Below are positions 60,697-64,000 of a stretch of 64,000 bases of DNA, piece after piece; positions within the stretch are counted from its first letter, which is position 1; every line of letters starts with the position of its first letter. A program made the translations under genes and the position numbers. Under the pieces are notes generated by a model that worked only from the letters and a program-made list of their open reading frames with translations, was not told the DNA's origin and ran no database searches. Source of the DNA: Eubacteriales bacterium. GTDB taxonomy: Bacteria; Bacillota; Clostridia; Christensenellales; Aristaeellaceae. The stretch is taken from NCBI GenBank assembly GCA_028693055.1, contig JAQUWD010000010.1:22907-86906 (forward strand), written 5' to 3'.

Positions 60697-62212
60697 TTTC
60701 ATCCTCCTTGACCGTCACACTTTGCTTGCCGTAATACTCGGCGTAAAGGCTCTGCACATAATCCTTCATATCGCTTAAGGCCGCGTCGCCCATGAAAGCG
60801 TCGGGACCATCCTCCACAGGCTGCAAAATCACCTCTGAAACGTCGGAATCGTTCATTTCCGCATCTCGTTGGTCCATGGCCGCATCATATACCGCCGCTT
60901 GTCCGTTCAACAAGGAGCGCAGCGTGCTGCCGGAAGCCATATATTGTGGGCCATAGCTTTCCGCACCCTCCGGCTGATAGCCTACACACCCCACCAGCAG
61001 CAGTACTAATGCCACGCAGAACGCTCCCAGCTTCAACCCGTCCCTTTTAGCCGTGCCAATCGCCGGAAGCTCCGCACGATCCTCGCCGCGGCGAAGGTAC
61101 CAGCCCATCCAGTACAGCGCCAAGGCGCAGGATAGGATCACAAAGGTATAGTAATAGGTGCTGACCGCTCTGCCATCCCCCAGATAATTACCGGTTACCA
61201 GCGTGGGGGTCAATTGTGCGCAGAATAGGCATACCGCCCCGATGGTAATAAACACGGGGTGCCCAAACCGCATAACCGAGCCGCGGAGCGCCTCGCTAAG
61301 CTGCCATGCCACCAAAGCCCACACCACCAGCAGCGGCAGGGAAAACCAATTTCCCATAAGAGCAAGGCCAAAGTAAAAGGCCTGCAAAATCGCCTTTGGA
61401 GCGCTCATGCCCCCTTGCAACGTGGCGGCGCGCACAGCGTTTCCCGGCGCCGTTACGCTGAAAAGCAAGCATCCAAGCAAAAGGAGGGTTATTCCCAATT
61501 CAACAAAGCGTAGCGGCTTCTTTTGCCGAAAGGCGATAAACAGACAAACAGCGTCCAGCAACAGGGCAAAAAGCACGGTGGAATACTTTGCGCCGCCCAC
61601 CGCCACCGTTAAAAGCAGCATCAGCGCCAACCAAAGCGCGCGGCTTACCGGGCGCTTTGCCCGTTCCAGCTTTAGCCAGACCGTAAAGCGCAATAGCATC
61701 ATCGACCACAGCAGCGTATAAGCCACACCGCCGTTAAACCAAAAGAAGCTTTCGCTTAGGTCCGGTACGAATTGAATCATCACAAAGGCCAGCGCGGAAA
61801 AGGCCAGCCAGAAGCTTTGCTTATCGGCGTGGAACTGCCTAATTAGCGTTTCCCGCAAAAAAAGCCAAAGCGACAACAAGAAAAAAGTGAGCAACAGTAC
61901 CGTTGTGAGCCAATACAGATTTTCTCCAAACAGGGCGGGCTGTAGAGCGCTGATCAAAGAGGTGGAATAGGTGCCTTCCCAGGTCTGACGGATTGCGACG
62001 GTATTTTGAAACGCCGCCTTCACCGTTTCTAGGAAGCTGCCGGTTGCCTTCCATGCGGTATGGGTCTGGATGGAAAAGCCAAAATCGTCATAGCAGGCAT
62101 GATTATAAAAGGAAATCGCATACAAGGGGGTCAGGCTGACCAGCAGCGCCGCCACACACAGCCATGTCAGCGTGCGGGTGCTGAGAAACCTTTTGACGCA
62201 AAGCTTGTTCAT
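60683..62212 (-). CDS. DUF6056-like multi-spanning membrane protein (copy B)
   Basis: A 509-residue membrane protein, related to the next gene, with about eleven helices. The first outer loop has YDDFGFSIQTHTAWKATG and later WEGTYSTSLISALQP near 80-95, acidic and Trp residues as in GT-C transferases. FFWFNGGVAYTLLW near 150 and SAPGN-like VTAPGNAVRAATLQ near 245 are shared with copy A. The C-terminus (about 410-509) is soluble. I recognise the set as DUF6056-like, but the name is uncertain and the activity is not known. The start is ATG 62212; the frame upstream overlaps copy A. Confidence 0.72.
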   Translation of the reverse strand: MNKLCVKRFLSTRTLTWLCVAALLVSLTPLYAISFYNHACYDDFGFSIQTHTAWKATGSFLETVKAAFQNTVAIRQTWEGTYSTSLISALQPALFGENLYWLTTVLLLTFFLLSLWLFLRETLIRQFHADKQSFWLAFSALAFVMIQFVPDLSESFFWFNGGVAYTLLWSMMLLRFTVWLKLERAKRPVSRALWLALMLLLTVAVGGAKYSTVLFALLLDAVCLFIAFRQKKPLRFVELGITLLLLGCLLFSVTAPGNAVRAATLQGGMSAPKAILQAFYFGLALMGNWFSLPLLVVWALVAWQLSEALRGSVMRFGHPVFITIGAVCLFCAQLTPTLVTGNYLGDGRAVSTYYYTFVILSCALALYWMGWYLRRGEDRAELPAIGTAKRDGLKLGAFCVALVLLLVGCVGYQPEGAESYGPQYMASGSTLRSLLNGQAAVYDAAMDQRDAEMNDSDVSEVILQPVEDGPDAFMGDAALSDMKDYVQSLYAEYYGKQSVTVKEDENAAE

Positions 62213-62216
62213 GGCT

Positions 62217-63686
62217 TCACTCCCCCTCCTCAACTGCTATGGACGTCTTTCCATAATATTGGCAAAGAAAATGCTTCTCGTCGTACTTTGTACCGGGAAC
62301 CAGCAAATCCTCCATTAAAACTTTGGGGGTTACGGTAAGCGGCGCAAGAGTGATGTTAGGCTGCGCTTCATCGTTTAGCAAGTCCTCCCGGGCGGACATT
62401 TCCCGGTCGTATTGCGCCGCCTCGCCGCTTATCAGGCTAATCGCCGCGCTGACCCCCGTCAGGTTCTGCGCCCCATACAGCTTGTCTGCGGTTTGCTTGT
62501 AGCCCAGACAGCCAAGCAACAATGCGCAGCACCCTGCCAGCGCCAGTCCACGCCGTCCGTACTCAATTACGGGGCAGATCATCCGTCTCGCGGCAAAACC
62601 TGCCAAATAGTAAGCATACAAAAGCCATAAAGTCACAAAGCTAAGCCAATGAGTATTGATGGTACGCCAGCCGCCCAGCGACACGCCGGCATAGAGCGTA
62701 GGGGTTAGCTGAGAGCAGTAAAGCCCGGTCAATATCAGCAGCACCCACCACGGATGACAAAAGCTCCACGGGCTCGCCTTGGCGGCACGGTAGAAAAACG
62801 GCAGAAAAATCAACGTCAAGCCGATCAGCGGAAGGCTGAGGTAGCTGCCCATCAGCGCCACGCCATAGTACAGCGCCTTTGCAATGGTTACGACCACCGA
62901 GCTTTCCGCGCCGATCATAGCGGAACGCACGCTATTGCCCGGCGCAGACATACTGTAAAGGAAGCAAGCGGCAAAAACAAGCCACAACCCCAAAAAATGC
63001 CATCGAACAGGATGCTTTTTTAAAAAAAGCCAAAGGGTGCAAAGCGCCATAGCACAAAGTCCGATGATACCGCCGGGGTAGCTGCCCCCACCCAGCAAAA
63101 CCATGATAACGGTTAAGCTTACCGTAAGCCGCAGGCGATGGGCCTTAGGCTCGCAAAGACGGAGCAGCAGCGCCGCTCCCAACGCAAGCAACGAATAGAC
63201 GAAAAGGTTGCCAATTCCCCCGTTAAACCAAAAGAAGGCTTCTCCCGCGCTTGGCATAAACTGAACCATCAACGCAAGGGTCAAGCAGCAAAGAACGATT
63301 CTTTCGTATGGCCAAAGCCCAAGCTTTTTATAGACTATGGTGAAAAAAGCTCCGAAGCACAGCAGAAACGCCGTCAGCAGGAAGAAAGCCCCTAAAAAAT
63401 AGTAGCTTTCGGAAAAAACACCGGGCTGTAGGTTGCTTAGCAAGGTACCCGTATAGGTGCCCTGCCATTCCTGACGAACGGCGGCGGCGCTTTCCCCTGC
63501 AGCCAGAACCACCTTACCGAAATCGCCCGTTTGCTTCCACACGCTATGAACCTGCGCGGAAAAGCTATAGTCGTCATAATAGGGGTGGCTATCAAACGCT
63601 ATCAAATATAAGGGCAAAACGCTGAAAAGCAACGCGAGAGCACTCAATGCTGCCGCAATCTGCCAACCCATACGTTTTTTTCTCAT
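62217..63686 (-). CDS. DUF6056-like multi-spanning membrane protein (copy A)
   Basis: A 489-residue membrane protein, first gene of the long leftward train. It has the same plan as copy B: an outer loop YDDYSFSAQVHSVWKQTG near 37, WQGTYTGTLLSNLQPG near 74, FFWFNGGIGNLFVYS near 150 and SAPGNSVRSAMIGAE near 250. About eleven helices and a soluble tail (about 420-489) are seen. The acidic outer loop and large helix number resemble GT-C glycosyltransferases. ATG 63686 has a weak ribosome site (GGGGG 7 bp upstream). Copy B begins 4 bp after its stop, so the pair probably arose by duplication. Confidence 0.72.
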   Translation of the reverse strand: MRKKRMGWQIAAALSALALLFSVLPLYLIAFDSHPYYDDYSFSAQVHSVWKQTGDFGKVVLAAGESAAAVRQEWQGTYTGTLLSNLQPGVFSESYYFLGAFFLLTAFLLCFGAFFTIVYKKLGLWPYERIVLCCLTLALMVQFMPSAGEAFFWFNGGIGNLFVYSLLALGAALLLRLCEPKAHRLRLTVSLTVIMVLLGGGSYPGGIIGLCAMALCTLWLFLKKHPVRWHFLGLWLVFAACFLYSMSAPGNSVRSAMIGAESSVVVTIAKALYYGVALMGSYLSLPLIGLTLIFLPFFYRAAKASPWSFCHPWWVLLILTGLYCSQLTPTLYAGVSLGGWRTINTHWLSFVTLWLLYAYYLAGFAARRMICPVIEYGRRGLALAGCCALLLGCLGYKQTADKLYGAQNLTGVSAAISLISGEAAQYDREMSAREDLLNDEAQPNITLAPLTVTPKVLMEDLLVPGTKYDEKHFLCQYYGKTSIAVEEGE

Positions 63687-63748
63687 TTTGGTTCACCCCC
63701 TCTATCTGTTTCGCTTGCGTACATTGAAACCGCATGTACTACCAATTT

Positions 63749-63760
63749 AGGATTATACCA
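63749..63760 (-). promoter_or_regulatory. Extended -10 promoter of the 18-kb leftward train
   Basis: TGGTATAAT on the minus strand (TATAAT at 63752-63757) is an extended -10 element 66 bp before the first gene. The -35 candidates (TTCAAT, TGTTCA) are weak. It is the only good promoter seen upstream of the train in the window. Confidence 0.55.
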
Positions 63761-63856
63761 TTGATTGCGCAAATTGAACAGTACCTCGGTATAGGTTAAG
63801 CCCCTTGGAAGCACCATGGAAGTGCCGTAAAAGCATAAGTAAATAGAAAAAGAAAA

Positions 63857-63890
63857 GCGGGCTTGCACGCCCGAAGGCTCTTTTCTTCTT
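63857..63890 (+). other. GC-rich hairpin, orphan terminator-like
   Basis: CGGGC/GCCCG (63858-63873) is flanked by complementary GAAAAG and CTTTTC and followed by TTTTCTTCTT. No gene ends at it in the window; it may be a transcript boundary or part of a leader of the last gene. Confidence 0.35.
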
Positions 63891-63901
63891 ACCGTGAGAA
63901 T

Positions 63902-63909
63902 GGTAAAAT
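63902..63909 (+). promoter_or_regulatory. Possible promoter of the right-edge gene
   Basis: TGGTAAAAT (TAAAAT at 63904-63909) could be an extended -10 about 35 bp before the start codon. The -35 region is T-rich without a consensus match. Confidence 0.35.
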
Positions 63910-63942
63910 GTGGGATATAGGAATGTGTGAAGGAGAGAGAAT

Positions 63943-64000
63943 ATGGCAGAATTTCAGAATTTTGCGGAGATGTTTGCACAATCAATAGGAGTTAAGGAGC
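63943..64000 (+). CDS. Start of an unidentified gene, cut by the window edge
   Basis: ATG 63943 lies 7 bp after AAGGAG. Only 19 codons are visible, reading MAEFQNFAEMFAQSIGVKE; the opening is soluble, and nothing identifies the family. It is divergent from the leftward train. Confidence 0.6.
   Translation, partial: MAEFQNFAEMFAQSIGVKE

Overview
The window looks like a chromosomal segment of an anaerobic, plant- or host-glycan-fermenting member of the Clostridia; a Christensenellales- or Oscillospirales-like gut bacterium is my inference. The signs are a moderate GC content of roughly 50-55 %, strong AGGAGG ribosome sites, Firmicutes-type families (DUF4317, DUF1934/YwiB-like, HemZ, RelA-Dtd-HemZ gene order, YesM/YesN-type sensor systems, an L-box lysine riboswitch), an oxygen-detoxifying flavodiiron protein, and many carbohydrate ABC transporters. 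No rRNA, tRNA, CRISPR array, integrase or transposase gene was seen.

Region 1 (about 1-15.1 kb) is a sugar-polymer utilisation block. A divergent AraC regulator (10878-11849) faces a long leftward operon: LplB/LplC-type permeases, a solute-binding protein, a CE12-like acetylesterase, a small membrane protein, a YicI-like alpha-xylosidase (GH31), a DUF4317 protein and a second, short GH31 enzyme. To the right a second leftward pair encodes a GH105 unsaturated rhamnogalacturonyl hydrolase and a GH112 beta-galactoside phosphorylase. Together they suggest intracellular breakdown of imported pectin (rhamnogalacturonan I) and xylose-bearing oligosaccharides.

Region 2 (15.2-22.3 kb) is housekeeping: a divergent CTP synthase whose glutaminase nucleophile is replaced by glycine, a UPF0173 metallo-hydrolase, two small proteins, ispE, and an amino-acid ABC importer preceded by a lysine riboswitch with its own promoter and terminator.

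Region 3 (22.3-33.3 kb) is a LacI-controlled operon. Two identical 16-bp operators lie 180 bp apart around a consensus promoter. The genes are a binding protein, two MalF/MalG-like permeases, a heparinase II/III-like lyase, a DUF2264 protein, a GH88 unsaturated glucuronyl hydrolase, a galactose-binding-like protein and a DMT exporter/importer. The enzymes lack signal peptides, so uronate-containing oligosaccharides are probably taken up and cleaved inside.

Region 4 (33.4-43.3 kb) is a sugar-sensing and uptake locus: a small membrane-protein ORF broken by an in-frame TAA, an anchored sugar-binding protein, a LytS/YesM-type kinase, a YesN-type regulator, a binding lipoprotein, and then a ChvE-GguA-GguB-like monosaccharide transporter. 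Two hairpin-rich repeat elements lie in this region and just after it.

Region 5 (43.7-45.6 kb) has a flavodiiron protein and a YedK/HMCES-like protein, rightward. Region 6 (45.66-63.7 kb) is an almost gapless 18-kb leftward gene train: two related DUF6056-like membrane proteins, an SDR, an acyl carrier protein, an AMP-forming acyl ligase, LuxE-like and LuxC-like proteins, a GT2 glycosyltransferase, a GNAT protein, RelA/SpoT, a membrane glycosyltransferase-like protein, Dtd, a glyoxalase-II-like hydrolase, HemZ, glycerol kinase and a TIM-barrel isomerase. The acyl-activation/acyl-reduction set without luciferase, sitting among envelope-glycan genes, is the best candidate here for an undescribed pathway. 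The right edge holds the first 58 bases of a rightward gene.
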